Below are positions 1-8,058 of a stretch of 17,636 bases of DNA, piece after piece. Each line of letters begins with the position of its first letter. The stretch's first letter is position 1. A program made the position numbers and the translations under genes. Source of the DNA: DASXBA01 sp046729895 (lineage in GTDB: Bacteria > Actinomycetota > Thermoleophilia > Solirubrobacterales > Thermoleophilaceae); assembly GCA_046729895.1 (NCBI GenBank), contig JBKPHP010000226.1, positions 1-17,636 on the forward strand, read 5' to 3'. The notes beneath the pieces were generated by a model, which made no database searches, had not been told where the DNA came from, and saw only the letters and a program-made list of their open reading frames with translations.

Positions 1-141
1 CTCCTCGGCGTGCCGCTCGCGGCAGCCCCGCGGCCCCACCGCCATCGCGACGGCGGCGAGCAGCGCGGCCAGCCGTCCCAGGTTGCCCCATCGCACCCGG
101 CGCAGGAGCGCCGGGCCGCCGCGTGCCCGCCGCCGTGCCAC
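1..141 (-). CDS. Partial membrane-protein gene, 5' end only
   Basis: An open frame of 47 codons runs from a GTG at 141-139 on the minus strand to the window edge without a stop. Nearly every codon ends in G or C, as in the real genes here. An in-frame TAG lies just upstream of the GTG (two codons before it), so this is the first possible start; another GTG at codon 16 is also possible. The product begins with a strongly basic segment (MARRRARGG) followed by a hydrophobic stretch at about residues 20-37, which suggests a membrane anchor or signal. It is divergent from rpsF, and the two would share the roughly 97-base space between them. I do not recognise the family, and the call rests on codon usage and the basic-then-hydrophobic N-terminus only. 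Confidence 0.4.
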   Translation of the reverse strand, partial: MARRRARGGPALLRRVRWGNLGRLAALLAAVAMAVGPRGCRERHAEE

Positions 142-238
142 CCCTGGCTAAGCCGTCTGCCGGCGGCTCCTCGCCCCTCGCCTCGGGAGCTCTTCGGTCG
201 CTTGGCCCTCTTGCCGCGTTGCTATCGTGCCCCGCTCG

Positions 239-634
239 ATGGCCCGCGCCTACGACCTGATGGTGCTGCTCGACGCCGACGCGCCGGAGGAGCGGCGGAC
301 GTCAGCCGTAGTCGAGATCGAGAGGCTCATCGGCGCGCAGGGTGAGATGCTCGACGTCCACGAGTGGGGCGTGCGCCGGCTGGCCTTCGAGATCGACCAT
401 CACGCGGAGGCCGAGTATCGCCTGTTTCAGTTCGAGGGCGATAACGACCTCCTCGAGCGGCTGCGGCACAGCCTGAGGATCATGGACGGGGTCCTGCGCT
501 TCCGGATCATCCGCATCAAGCCGGGTTCGCCGCCGCCCCCGCCTCCGCGCGACCAGGCGCCCAGGCAGCGCGAGGAGCGCGAGCCGGACGGCAGGGTAGC
601 CGCCCGGGCGGCGGCCGACGCGCCGGCGCCCTAA
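239..634 (+). CDS. rpsF: 30S ribosomal protein S6
   Basis: S6 is a small-subunit protein that binds 16S rRNA together with S18. The N-terminus MARAYDLMVLLDADAPEE is the classic S6 opening. The family pattern continues through EWGVRRLAFEI near residues 43-53 and a YRLFQFEG strand near residues 61-68. The core ends near residue 96. After it comes a roughly 35-residue tail rich in Pro, Arg and Ala, longer than in many bacterial S6 proteins and presumably disordered. I chose the ATG at 239 because it aligns with the family N-terminus; an in-frame GTG at 227 would add four residues. No Shine-Dalgarno sequence is visible before either start. It is the first gene of the conserved rpsF-ssb-rpsR-rplI-dnaB order, with 136 bases separating it from ssb. 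Confidence 0.95.
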   Translation: MARAYDLMVLLDADAPEERRTSAVVEIERLIGAQGEMLDVHEWGVRRLAFEIDHHAEAEYRLFQFEGDNDLLERLRHSLRIMDGVLRFRIIRIKPGSPPPPPPRDQAPRQREEREPDGRVAARAAADAPAP

Positions 635-665
635 CTTCGTAACGGCTCTCTGAAAACTCGCGGAC

Positions 666-676
666 GTTGCTGCAAC
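666..676. repeat. Small dyad in the rpsF-ssb spacer
   Basis: The 136-base spacer between rpsF and ssb (635-770) holds a perfect 5-bp inverted repeat with a one-base centre, GTTGC-T-GCAAC. It could be a regulatory protein site or could be chance; it is too small for a terminator and has no T-tract. I see no convincing -35/-10 pair in the spacer. The only other clear signal is the ssb ribosome binding site at its right end. Confidence 0.2.
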
Positions 677-770
677 TTCGCGTCAGGGGCCGCCCTCGCT
701 GACCGACCCTCTCTGTACTCTCGCCAGACAGCCCATAAAGCCGTCCGCAGACGCTGAAGGAAGGACTTGA

Positions 771-1226
771 ATGGCAGCGACGAACATCAACAGGGTCGTT
801 CTCACGGGGAACCTCACCCGCGACCCGGAGCTCCGCAACACGCCCAGCGGCACCTCCGTATGCAGCCTTCGGGTGGCCTGCAACACCCGCCGCAAGGATC
901 CCTCGACGGGAGAGTGGAAGGACAAGCCCAACTACTTCGACGTGACCGTCTGGGGCGCGCAGGGCGAGAACTGCGCCACCTACCTCCAGAAGGGCCGTCC
1001 GCTGGCCGTCGACGGCCGCCTCGAGTGGCGGGAGTGGGAGGACAGGCAGGGCAACAAGCGCCAGTCGGTCGATATCATCGCCGACTCCGTCCAGTTCCTC
1101 GGGTCCCGGGAGGGCGCCGAGAACGGTGGCCGCTTCACGCCCCAGAGCGACGTGCCCGCGGACACCGGTGACTTTCAGCAGGCGCCTGCAGGTCCCGGGG
1201 GCTCGGACGACGACATCCCGTTCTAG
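771..1226 (+). CDS. ssb: Single-stranded DNA-binding protein
   Basis: SSB coats single-stranded DNA during replication, recombination and repair, and recruits partner enzymes through its C-terminal tip. The 151-residue protein has the OB-fold over about residues 1-112: it opens with INRVVLTGNLTRDPEL, followed by NYFDVTVWG near residues 54-62 and the strand around DGRLEWREW. A short acidic, Gly/Pro-rich linker follows, ending in the canonical tip DDDIPF. The linker is short compared with many actinobacterial SSBs. The start is secure: AAGGAAGGA at 757-764 lies six bases before the ATG. Its position between rpsF and rpsR is the usual bacterial arrangement and supports the housekeeping SSB rather than a plasmid or competence paralogue. 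Confidence 0.97.
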   Translation: MAATNINRVVLTGNLTRDPELRNTPSGTSVCSLRVACNTRRKDPSTGEWKDKPNYFDVTVWGAQGENCATYLQKGRPLAVDGRLEWREWEDRQGNKRQSVDIIADSVQFLGSREGAENGGRFTPQSDVPADTGDFQQAPAGPGGSDDDIPF

Positions 1227-1247
1227 ACCTGGAGGACAGCAGCAGCA

Positions 1248-1526
1248 GTGGCGAAACAGCGTGGGACTGGCGGCCGTGATCGGCGGCGGCGAGACCGGAG
1301 GGGCGCGCCCGGCGGCGGCCGGCGAAAGCCGTGCCCGTACTGCCGGGACAAGGTCGACTCCGTCGACTACAAGGACGTCGTGGGGCTGAGGCGTGCCGTG
1401 AGCGACAAGGGCAAGATCCGCTCCTCTCGCGTCACCGGCGCGTGCCGTCGCCACCAGGCGCAGCTCGCCCGGGCGGTCAAGCGTGCCCGCGAGCTCGGCC
1501 TACTGCCCTTCGTCGGGGAACGATGA
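1248..1526 (+). CDS. rpsR: 30S ribosomal protein S18, zinc-binding form
   Basis: S18 is the small-subunit partner of S6. The 92-residue protein has a very basic Arg/Gly-rich N-terminal extension (residues 1-28), then CPYC at 29-32 and CRRH at 66-69. These two pairs could form a Cys3-His zinc site, so this looks like the zinc-containing (C+) variant. The core VDSVDYKDVVGLRRAVSDKG and the ending LGLLPFVGER are diagnostic. Translation starts at GTG 1248, with GGAGG at 1231-1235 a little far upstream (12 bases). It lies 21 bases after ssb and its stop overlaps the ATG of the small bridging frame at 1523. No zinc-free paralogue is present in this window. Confidence 0.96.
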   Translation: MAKQRGTGGRDRRRRDRRGAPGGGRRKPCPYCRDKVDSVDYKDVVGLRRAVSDKGKIRSSRVTGACRRHQAQLARAVKRARELGLLPFVGER

Positions 1527-1597
1527 CCAGCCGATCCCGCCCCGCCGCCCCGGCGCGAGTCCTGGCGACTGGCGACTGGGGACTGGGGACTGGCTGA
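1523..1597 (+). CDS. Possible 24-codon bridging ORF between rpsR and rplI
   Basis: An ATG at 1523 overlaps the rpsR stop (ATGA), and the frame runs 24 codons to a TGA at 1595-1597 that overlaps the rplI ATG (TGATG). The peptide is basic and low-complexity (MTSRSRPAAPARV, then Leu/Ala/Thr/Gly/Asp/Trp encoded by the heptamer repeat). It matches no family I know, and its composition follows from the repeat. A peptide function is doubtful. Its likely significance, if any, is translational coupling, by carrying ribosomes from rpsR across a repeat-filled 70-base spacer to rplI. Confidence 0.25.
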   Translation: MTSRSRPAAPARVLATGDWGLGTG

Positions 1598-1598
1598 T
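1564..1598 (+). repeat. Heptanucleotide tandem repeat before rplI
   Basis: Five adjacent 7-base units read GGCGACT, GGCGACT, GGGGACT, GGGGACT and a degenerate GGCTGAT whose last bases begin the rplI start codon. The array lies immediately upstream of and into the rplI initiation region. Its GGGG blocks could serve as a poor Shine-Dalgarno sequence about eight bases before the ATG. Similar GACTGG-type heptamers occur dispersed in some high-GC genomes; that statement is from memory. Slippage in the array would change the spacing and the frame of the bridging ORF. Confidence 0.8.
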
Positions 1599-2049
1599 GG
1601 CCCAGGCGATCCTGCTCCAGCCTGTCGAGACGCTCGGGGAGCGCGGCGAGGTCGTCGACGTCTCCCCGGGCTACCTGCGCAACTTCCTGGTGCCGCGCAA
1701 GCTCGCCCAGCCGGCCACGCCGGCCTCGATCGCCGAGGCGGAGCGCCGCCGGGAGGCGGCCGAGCGAGCAGCGGCGGAAGCCGTCGAGCGGGCGGAGGAG
1801 ACCGCCACGCTGCTGCGGAAGACCGTCCTCACGATCGCCCATCAGGCCGGAGAGGGCGGGCGCCTGTTCGGTTCAGTCACCGGACAGGAGATCGTCGACG
1901 CCGTCAAGCAGGCGCGGGGGCTGAGGCTGGACAGGCGGCGCGTGAAGCTCGACGAGCCGATCAAGACGACCGGGACGCACATGGTCACGGTAGAGGTCGC
2001 AGACGGGATCACGGCCGAGGTCAAGACCATCGTCACACCGGAAGCGTGA
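1597..2049 (+). CDS. rplI: 50S ribosomal protein L9
   Basis: L9 is a large-subunit protein with two globular domains joined by a long helix. The 150-residue product starts AQAILLQPVETLGERGEVVDV and carries the L9 signature SPGYLRNFLVPRKLA at about residues 23-37. A charged Ala/Glu/Arg-rich connecting helix covers about residues 44-80. The C-terminal domain (LFGSVTGQEIVDAV) contains the usual V-KLDEPIKTTG-H strand region. The frame is open further upstream, but the ATG at 1597 fits the family N-terminus exactly and overlaps the stop of the small bridging ORF. The start codon lies at the edge of a heptamer repeat and has no clean ribosome binding site, so its initiation may depend on coupling. 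dnaB follows 12 bases downstream. Confidence 0.96.
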   Translation: MAQAILLQPVETLGERGEVVDVSPGYLRNFLVPRKLAQPATPASIAEAERRREAAERAAAEAVERAEETATLLRKTVLTIAHQAGEGGRLFGSVTGQEIVDAVKQARGLRLDRRRVKLDEPIKTTGTHMVTVEVADGITAEVKTIVTPEA

Positions 2050-2061
2050 CGCGGGTGCCCG

Positions 2062-4725
2062 GTGGCCGTCGCCGTCCCGCCTGACTCCGCCGGAAGCGTC
2101 CCCCCGCAGAACAGCGAAGCGGAGAACTCGGTTCTCGGCGCGATCCTGCTCACCGAGCAGGCGCTCGACGGGGTGCTGCTCCAGGTCGGGCTGAGGCCCG
2201 AGGACTTCTACCGTCCGCGGCACCAGCTGATCTTCCGCTCGATGATCCGCCTGAAGGAGAAGGCGGAGCCGGAGGCGGTCGACGCCCTCACCGTCTCGGA
2301 CGACCTGCGGAGGGCGGGCGAGCTGGAGGAGGCCGGCGGGGAGGAGTACCTGCACTCCCTCCCCACGGTGGTGCCCGCGGTCGGCAACGTCCTCCACTAC
2401 GCGCGGATCGTCAAGGACTACGCGCTGCTGCGACGGGTGCTGGGCACGAGCCGGGAGATACAGGACGAGGTGATGTCGCACCGCGGCGACCCGCGGGACC
2501 TGATCGAGCGCTTCGAGAGCCGCCTGTTCCGCATCGGGCACGAGGACGGCCGGGGGGAGATGAGGTCGCTGGAGGAGCTCCTTCATCGGGAGGTCGACAA
2601 GCTCGAGGAGCTGTCCAAGCGTGACGTGGGCCTCACCGGCACGCCGTCGGGGTTCATGGACCTGGACAGCCTCACCGGGGGGTTCCAGCGGGGCAACCTC
2701 ATCGTGCTGGCAGCGAGGCCGTCGATGGGCAAGAGCTCCCTCGCCACCAACATGGCCGAGAACGCGGCGGTCGGCCACGGCAAGCCGGTGGCGCTGTTCT
2801 CGCTCGAGATGTCGGAGACCGAACTCGCCCATCGCTTCATCGCCTCCCAGGCGCGGGTCTCGAGCGACGAGCTGCGGAAGGGCCGGGTGAAGGGAGACCG
2901 CTGGCCGAAGGTGCTCAAGGCCGTCGAGAAGCTCGCCAAGGCGCCGCTCTACGTCGACGACTCAAGCGACATCGGGATCCTCGAGATACGAGCCAAGGCC
3001 CGGCGGCTCCATGCCAGGCACGAGCTCGGGCTGATCATCGTGGACTACCTGCAGCTGCTCCGGCCCGAGGGGCGCCCGGATAGCAGCCGGGTGGAGCAGG
3101 TGGGCCAGATGAGCCGAGGGCTGAAGATCCTGGCGCGGGAGCTCGACATACCCGTGATCGCGGTCTCGCAGCTGTCGCGGGCCGTGGAGTCGCGCCACCC
3201 GCCGATCCCGATGCTGTCGGACCTGAGGGAGTGCGTTACCGGCGAAACCCTTGTGACGTTGGCCGACGGCCGACGACTTCCGATCGCAGATCTGGTCGGC
3301 ACGGCGCCGGAAGTCCTCGCCGTCGACGAGAGAGACCGCATCGTCAGGGCCCGGAGCGACAAGGTCTGGCGGGTCGGGCGTCGGCGCGTTCTGAGGCTGA
3401 CGCTCGCGTCGGGTCGCATCCTCCGTGGGACTGCCGACCACAGGGTTCGCACCGGCGCGGGTTGGCAGACGCTCGAAACCATCCGACCTGATGACCGCAT
3501 CGCGCTGGCACGGCGACTCCCGGAGCCCAGGAACCCTGTTCGCTGGCCCGATGACCGCGTACTGCTCCTCGGACACTTGATCGGCGACGGGAGCTACCTG
3601 CCTCACCAGCCGCTTCGATACACCACGGCCAGCGAAGAGAGCAGTAAAGCTGTCGCCAGAGCGGCGGAGCGAGAGTTCGGCTCGCGCGTTACGCGTCACG
3701 AAGGGAGGGGCGCGTGGCAGCTCGCGATCGCCGGCAACGGCAATCGATGGCATCCAGCGGGGGTGGGTCGCTGGCTCCGGGAGCTCGGCATATGGGGGCA
3801 GCGCTCTGCGGATAAGCGCGTCCCGACGGAAGCCTTCCGGCTCGCGAAACATCAGATCGCACTGCTCCTGCGTCATCTCTGGGCGACGGATGGCACGCTG
3901 TGGTGCGGCGAGCGACCGGATGGACGCCGGGACAGGCACGTCTCCTTCGCCACCGAAAGCGCCGGTCTAGCCGCCGACGTGGCCGCGTTGCTGCTACGCC
4001 TCGGCATAGTCGCCCGTATCACGAGCAAGTCCCAGAAGTCGGGCAACGAGCTCCATTACGTCCTCGTCTCGGACGCGGTCGCGCAAAGACGATTCCTCGA
4101 TGTAGTCGGGGCGTTCGGTGACCGAAGCGGGGCTGCGGCCGCCCTGCGCGAGGCGCTCGCCTCAGTGCCCAGCAACCCGAACGTCGACACGCTTCCGCTC
4201 GAGATCTGGGACGACGTCCGCCGGGCCATGAGGGCCCGTGGGGTCACGCAGCGTGCGATGGCAGCGATGCGTGGGACCGCCTACGGCGGCACCTCCCACT
4301 TCAAGTTCTCGCCGTCCCGTTCCGTCCTCGAGAGCTACGCCGCAGCGCTCGAGGATGCCGCACTCACCAAGGTCGCCGACAGCGACCTGTTCTGGGACCG
4401 AGTCGTGGCAGTAGAGCCTGACGGCGAGGAGGAGGTCTTCGACCTGACGGTTCCCGGCCCGGCGTCCTGGCTGGCGGACGGCGTCGTCACCCATAACTCG
4501 GGGCAAGTGGAGCAGGACGCCGACCTGGTGCTGTTCGTCTACCGCGACGATTACTACAACAGGGAGTCCGACCGGCTCGGCGAGGCCGACATCATCCTTG
4601 CCAAGCACCGCAACGGCCCGATCGGCCAGCTGACGCTGACGTTCCTGCCGAAGTACCCGCGCTTCGCCAATCTGTACCGGGAGCGCACCGCCGAGCTGAG
4701 CACCCAGCAGAACGGGAACGAGTGA
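2062..4725 (+). CDS. dnaB: Replicative DNA helicase DnaB, intein-containing precursor
   Basis: This is the hexameric helicase that unwinds DNA at the replication fork. The precursor is 887 residues; removing the intein (residues 391-812) leaves a 465-residue protein, normal for DnaB. The N-terminal domain opens PPQNSEAENSVLGAILL, and the linker precedes TGTPSGFMDLDSLTGGFQRG. Walker A is ARPSMGKSS with Lys224, and Walker B is LGLIIVDYLQLL with Asp328. The conserved segment before the intein is MLSDLRE. After it the extein resumes SGQVEQDADLVLFVYRD and ends with the usual NGPIG-L-F-RF-N pattern. The start is GTG 2062, 12 bases after rplI, with only a weak ribosome site. The stop overlaps the GTG of the loader gene (GTGA). 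Function requires splicing; all splicing residues appear present. Confidence 0.97.
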   Translation: MAVAVPPDSAGSVPPQNSEAENSVLGAILLTEQALDGVLLQVGLRPEDFYRPRHQLIFRSMIRLKEKAEPEAVDALTVSDDLRRAGELEEAGGEEYLHSLPTVVPAVGNVLHYARIVKDYALLRRVLGTSREIQDEVMSHRGDPRDLIERFESRLFRIGHEDGRGEMRSLEELLHREVDKLEELSKRDVGLTGTPSGFMDLDSLTGGFQRGNLIVLAARPSMGKSSLATNMAENAAVGHGKPVALFSLEMSETELAHRFIASQARVSSDELRKGRVKGDRWPKVLKAVEKLAKAPLYVDDSSDIGILEIRAKARRLHARHELGLIIVDYLQLLRPEGRPDSSRVEQVGQMSRGLKILARELDIPVIAVSQLSRAVESRHPPIPMLSDLRECVTGETLVTLADGRRLPIADLVGTAPEVLAVDERDRIVRARSDKVWRVGRRRVLRLTLASGRILRGTADHRVRTGAGWQTLETIRPDDRIALARRLPEPRNPVRWPDDRVLLLGHLIGDGSYLPHQPLRYTTASEESSKAVARAAEREFGSRVTRHEGRGAWQLAIAGNGNRWHPAGVGRWLRELGIWGQRSADKRVPTEAFRLAKHQIALLLRHLWATDGTLWCGERPDGRRDRHVSFATESAGLAADVAALLLRLGIVARITSKSQKSGNELHYVLVSDAVAQRRFLDVVGAFGDRSGAAAALREALASVPSNPNVDTLPLEIWDDVRRAMRARGVTQRAMAAMRGTAYGGTSHFKFSPSRSVLESYAAALEDAALTKVADSDLFWDRVVAVEPDGEEEVFDLTVPGPASWLADGVVTHNSGQVEQDADLVLFVYRDDYYNRESDRLGEADIILAKHRNGPIGQLTLTFLPKYPRFANLYRERTAELSTQQNGNE
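3232..4497 (+). mobile_element. DnaB intein with LAGLIDADG-type homing endonuclease
   Basis: A 422-residue in-frame insertion splits DnaB between Glu390 and Ser813. Block A begins with Cys1 (CVTGETLVTLADG). Block B has the T-x-x-H motif GTADH (Thr67, His70 of the intein). Block F is EVFDLTVPGPASWLADG, and block G ends VVTHN with the penultimate His and terminal Asn, followed by Ser+1. The central endonuclease has both acidic motifs: LLGHLIGDG with Asp119 and LRHLWATDG with Asp220, so it may still cut. A region near intein residues 325-390 (VTQRAMAAMRG, then SRSVLESYAAAL) resembles the DNA-recognition extension of mycobacterial-type DnaB inteins. Codons such as GTT, GAA, AAA and CTT are commoner than in the flanking extein, consistent with horizontal arrival. 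The insertion point appears to be two residues upstream of the Synechocystis DnaB intein site, as I recall that site. Confidence 0.96.
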
Positions 4726-5624
4726 ACTTGCTCCGACCGTTGTCGCAGCGAGCCGAGCGCGCCGAGACCCTCGAGGACTGCCCGCTCGGCGTATGCGATG
4801 GCAGCGGCTGGATCCTCGACGAGCGGGACAACGCGCGCGAGTGCGACTGCCGCCAGCGGCGCATCAGCAGGGCCGCGCACGCCCGCCTGGGCACTGGGAT
4901 CCCCAAGCGCTTCCGCGGCGTCTCCTTCGAGCGCAAGCCGATCTGCGACCTGGATCCGCTGATACTCCGCCATATACGGCGCTTCGTCGCCGAGATCGAC
5001 GCCAACCTGGACGGGGGTCGTGGCCTCTGGTTCCACGGCGACGTAGGCACCGGGAAGACCTCGCTCGCCATGCTCGTCGCCCAGGCGGCCGAAGCCGCCG
5101 GTCGTTCGGTGGGCGTGTACTCGGTCCCCCACCTGCTGGCCGAGATCAGGGGCACCTACGACCGCGACTCGACCGGGTCCTACCTCGACCTGTTCAGCCG
5201 GCTCTGCACGGTCGACCTGCTGGTGCTCGACGACCTCGGCGCCGAGAAGACCACCGAGTGGGTGCTCGAGCAGCTCTACTCGATCGTCAACGAGCGCTGG
5301 CAGAACTCCGGCTCGGTGCTCGTGACGACCAACGCGCCGGACCCGCGACAGGGCACCGTCGTCGGCCAGCTGCGGCGAGAGATCGCCGAGATCACGAGAC
5401 TACGCCGGAGCGACACGAGGGCGGAGTACCTTAGGGATGCGGCCCAGTCGCTCGAGCGAGCAGTCGCCCGCCTTGCGGCGCTCGAGCCGTTGGGCGAGAC
5501 CGATCCGCTAATCCGGCTTCGCGGCCAGCTCGGCGCGCGCACCGTCTCGCGGCTGATCGAGATCTGCGATGACCCGATACCGATCATGGGCCCGGACCTG
5601 CGCATGGCCGCGGGGGGCGCGTAG
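4722..5624 (+). CDS. DnaC/DnaI-like helicase-loader AAA+ ATPase
   Basis: This is a 300-residue ATPase of the DnaC/DnaI/IstB group, which places the replicative helicase on DNA. The N-terminus has a zinc-type cluster with Cys20, Cys25, Cys41 and Cys43 (CPLGVC and CDC). The AAA+ core has Walker A GDVGTGKT (Lys112), Walker B LLVLDDLG (Asp170, Asp171), the sensor-1 region VTTN (Asn204), a GARTVSRLIE segment with a candidate arginine finger near Arg273-Arg277, and a final GPDLR. About 70 residues separate sensor 1 from the arginine-finger region, against roughly 30 in DnaI as I recall it. The extra part (about 213-262) is charged and helical-looking. The GTG start overlaps the dnaB stop by four bases, strongly suggesting co-translation with its helicase partner. 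An IstB transposition protein is unlikely because no istA or IS ends are nearby. Confidence 0.88.
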   Translation: MNLLRPLSQRAERAETLEDCPLGVCDGSGWILDERDNARECDCRQRRISRAAHARLGTGIPKRFRGVSFERKPICDLDPLILRHIRRFVAEIDANLDGGRGLWFHGDVGTGKTSLAMLVAQAAEAAGRSVGVYSVPHLLAEIRGTYDRDSTGSYLDLFSRLCTVDLLVLDDLGAEKTTEWVLEQLYSIVNERWQNSGSVLVTTNAPDPRQGTVVGQLRREIAEITRLRRSDTRAEYLRDAAQSLERAVARLAALEPLGETDPLIRLRGQLGARTVSRLIEICDDPIPIMGPDLRMAAGGA

Positions 5625-5653
5625 GTCGGCTCCGTCCGTACACTCGAAGAGAA

Positions 5654-6961
<1,308 letters not shown>

Positions 6962-6965
6962 GAAA

Positions 6966-6978
6966 CCGGCGAAGCCGG
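6966..6978. terminator. Weak hairpin between convergent purA and RDD genes
   Basis: The 18-base gap between the convergent stops contains CCGGC-GAA-GCCGG, a 5-bp GC stem with a three-base loop. There is no T-run on either side. It could act as a small bidirectional terminator, but it is too short to be confident. Confidence 0.25.
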
Positions 6979-6979
6979 C

Positions 6980-7594
6980 CTACGCCTGCACCACGTGGGA
7001 TGACGCGACCATGTCGTGCAGCGCGCGGTTCTCGTCGTCCCACAGCGGCCAGAGGCAGTCGAGCAGGGTGGGGATGTAGAACAGGAACGCCCCCACCGTG
7101 CCGAACAACAGCCCCTTTATCACGAACTCACGGAGGAATCCGTAGCCGATCTCCACGGCCTGGCCCGTGTTTCGGACCACGCGGATGCCGAGCCACTGCT
7201 TCCCGAGCGTCTGACCGTTCTGCTCGCCGGGCCGCGCCATGAAGTAGGGGGCGTACAGCAGCGCGGCGACCAGGTAGCCGAGACCGCCAAGCAACACCAG
7301 GATCACGCCCGCGACGTCGGACCCAGCCACGAAGGCGACGATGGCCGGAACGAACAGCACGATCCCCACGCCCAGCAGCACCAGGCCGTCCAGCAGCGCC
7401 GCTCCCACCCGACTGCCCCAGCTCGCGAGTGGCGGCCCGGCCCACACCGGCCGGGGTGGCAAGGCGGGCTGCGTCCACCCGGCCTGGGGCGCCTGCTCGG
7501 CTTGGGCGCGCGGCGGCGTCTCGGGCGCGGGCGGCGGTGCGGGCTGCAACGGGGGCTGCGGGGCCTGGGGATCGTACGGAGTCTCGGATTCCAT
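6980..7594 (-). CDS. RDD-family membrane protein
   Basis: A 204-residue protein with a Pro/Gln/Ala-rich cytoplasmic-type N-terminus (residues 1-56) followed by an RDD domain. The domain begins ASWGSRVGAALLDG, with the Arg62 and Asp69 that name the family. Hydrophobic segments lie near residues 68-90, 94-117 and 158-182. NGQTLGKQWLGIRVVR (126-141) is the typical cytoplasmic loop, and DDENRALHDMVA (186-197) carries the final Asp. RDD proteins are poorly understood; some have been linked to ion or pH homeostasis, and nothing here decides the substrate. The ATG lies five bases downstream of the DUF4190-like gene stop, and the two share the Pro/Gln-rich N-terminal style, suggesting they are expressed together. 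Confidence 0.85.
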   Translation of the reverse strand: MESETPYDPQAPQPPLQPAPPPAPETPPRAQAEQAPQAGWTQPALPPRPVWAGPPLASWGSRVGAALLDGLVLLGVGIVLFVPAIVAFVAGSDVAGVILVLLGGLGYLVAALLYAPYFMARPGEQNGQTLGKQWLGIRVVRNTGQAVEIGYGFLREFVIKGLLFGTVGAFLFYIPTLLDCLWPLWDDENRALHDMVASSHVVQA

Positions 7595-7599
7595 GTCGA

Positions 7600-8058
7600 T
7601 CAGCTGTTCGCCGCCCCCACGATGACCACGACGATCAGCGCGACAAGGCCGAGGGCGAGAATCACGGTGCCGACGATTCCCAGGATCTTTCCGGTGGTGG
7701 CCATGCCCTTACCGCCCAGGGTTCCTCCCGATGCCTCGATAGCCCGCTCGGCGCTCTGGCCCTGCCACCAGGCAAACGGCGCGGCGATGCCGCAGAGCAC
7801 CAGTCCGACGATGCCGAGGATCAGCGCCGGCACGGCGCCCGGCGCGTTCGGGGGGCTCTGGTAGACGGGCGCCGGCTGCTGAGGATACCGGGTCGGCGGC
7901 TGGTACTGGGGCTGGCCTGGCTGCTGGTAGGGCTGCTGCGGTGGTGCGGGTGGCGGAGGCTGTTGAGGGGGCTGCTGGGGCTCTTGGGGAGGCTGCTGGG
8001 GCTGTTGGGGCTCCTGTGGATCCCCAGGGCCCTCGGGGCCGCCGGGCGGCGTCGTCAT
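7600..8058 (-). CDS. DUF4190-like membrane protein with Pro/Gln-rich N-terminus
   Basis: A 152-residue protein. Residues 13-66 are almost wholly Pro and Gln with some Tyr. Two hydrophobic segments follow, near residues 76-97 and 124-148, separated by a short basic loop (GQSAERAIEASGGTLGGKG). That arrangement, with the opening APGAVPALILGIVG, matches the DUF4190 pattern; the function is unknown. The frame stays open further upstream, but the ATG at 8058-8056 is preceded by AAAGGAG at 8063-8069, four bases away, and overlaps the stop of the DUF2752 gene (ATGA). This start also avoids an implausible non-conserved N-terminus. The gene runs into the RDD gene after five bases. Confidence 0.8.
   Translation of the reverse strand: MTTPPGGPEGPGDPQEPQQPQQPPQEPQQPPQQPPPPAPPQQPYQQPGQPQYQPPTRYPQQPAPVYQSPPNAPGAVPALILGIVGLVLCGIAAPFAWWQGQSAERAIEASGGTLGGKGMATTGKILGIVGTVILALGLVALIVVVIVGAANS
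7861..8022. repeat. Low-complexity Pro/Gln codon tract
   Basis: This tract within the DUF4190-like gene is built from CCC/CCG/CCT and CAG/CAA codons, and reads on the plus strand as repeated CTGCTGGGG-like blocks. It encodes a flexible Pro/Gln segment and could vary in length between strains by slippage. Confidence 0.7.

Noticed and set aside
516..1454. Long minus-strand open frame opposite rpsF, ssb and rpsR
   Set aside because: It is antisense to three secure conserved genes. Its sequence is low-complexity and matches no family, as expected of a GC-rich shadow frame.
1564..1598. CRISPR or attachment site at the heptamer array
   Set aside because: Units are seven bases with no spacers, and there is no integrase or cas gene; it is a simple tandem repeat.
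4722..5624. IstB-type transposition helper
   Set aside because: IstB is related to DnaC, but there is no istA, no terminal repeats, and the gene is locked to dnaB by a stop/start overlap.
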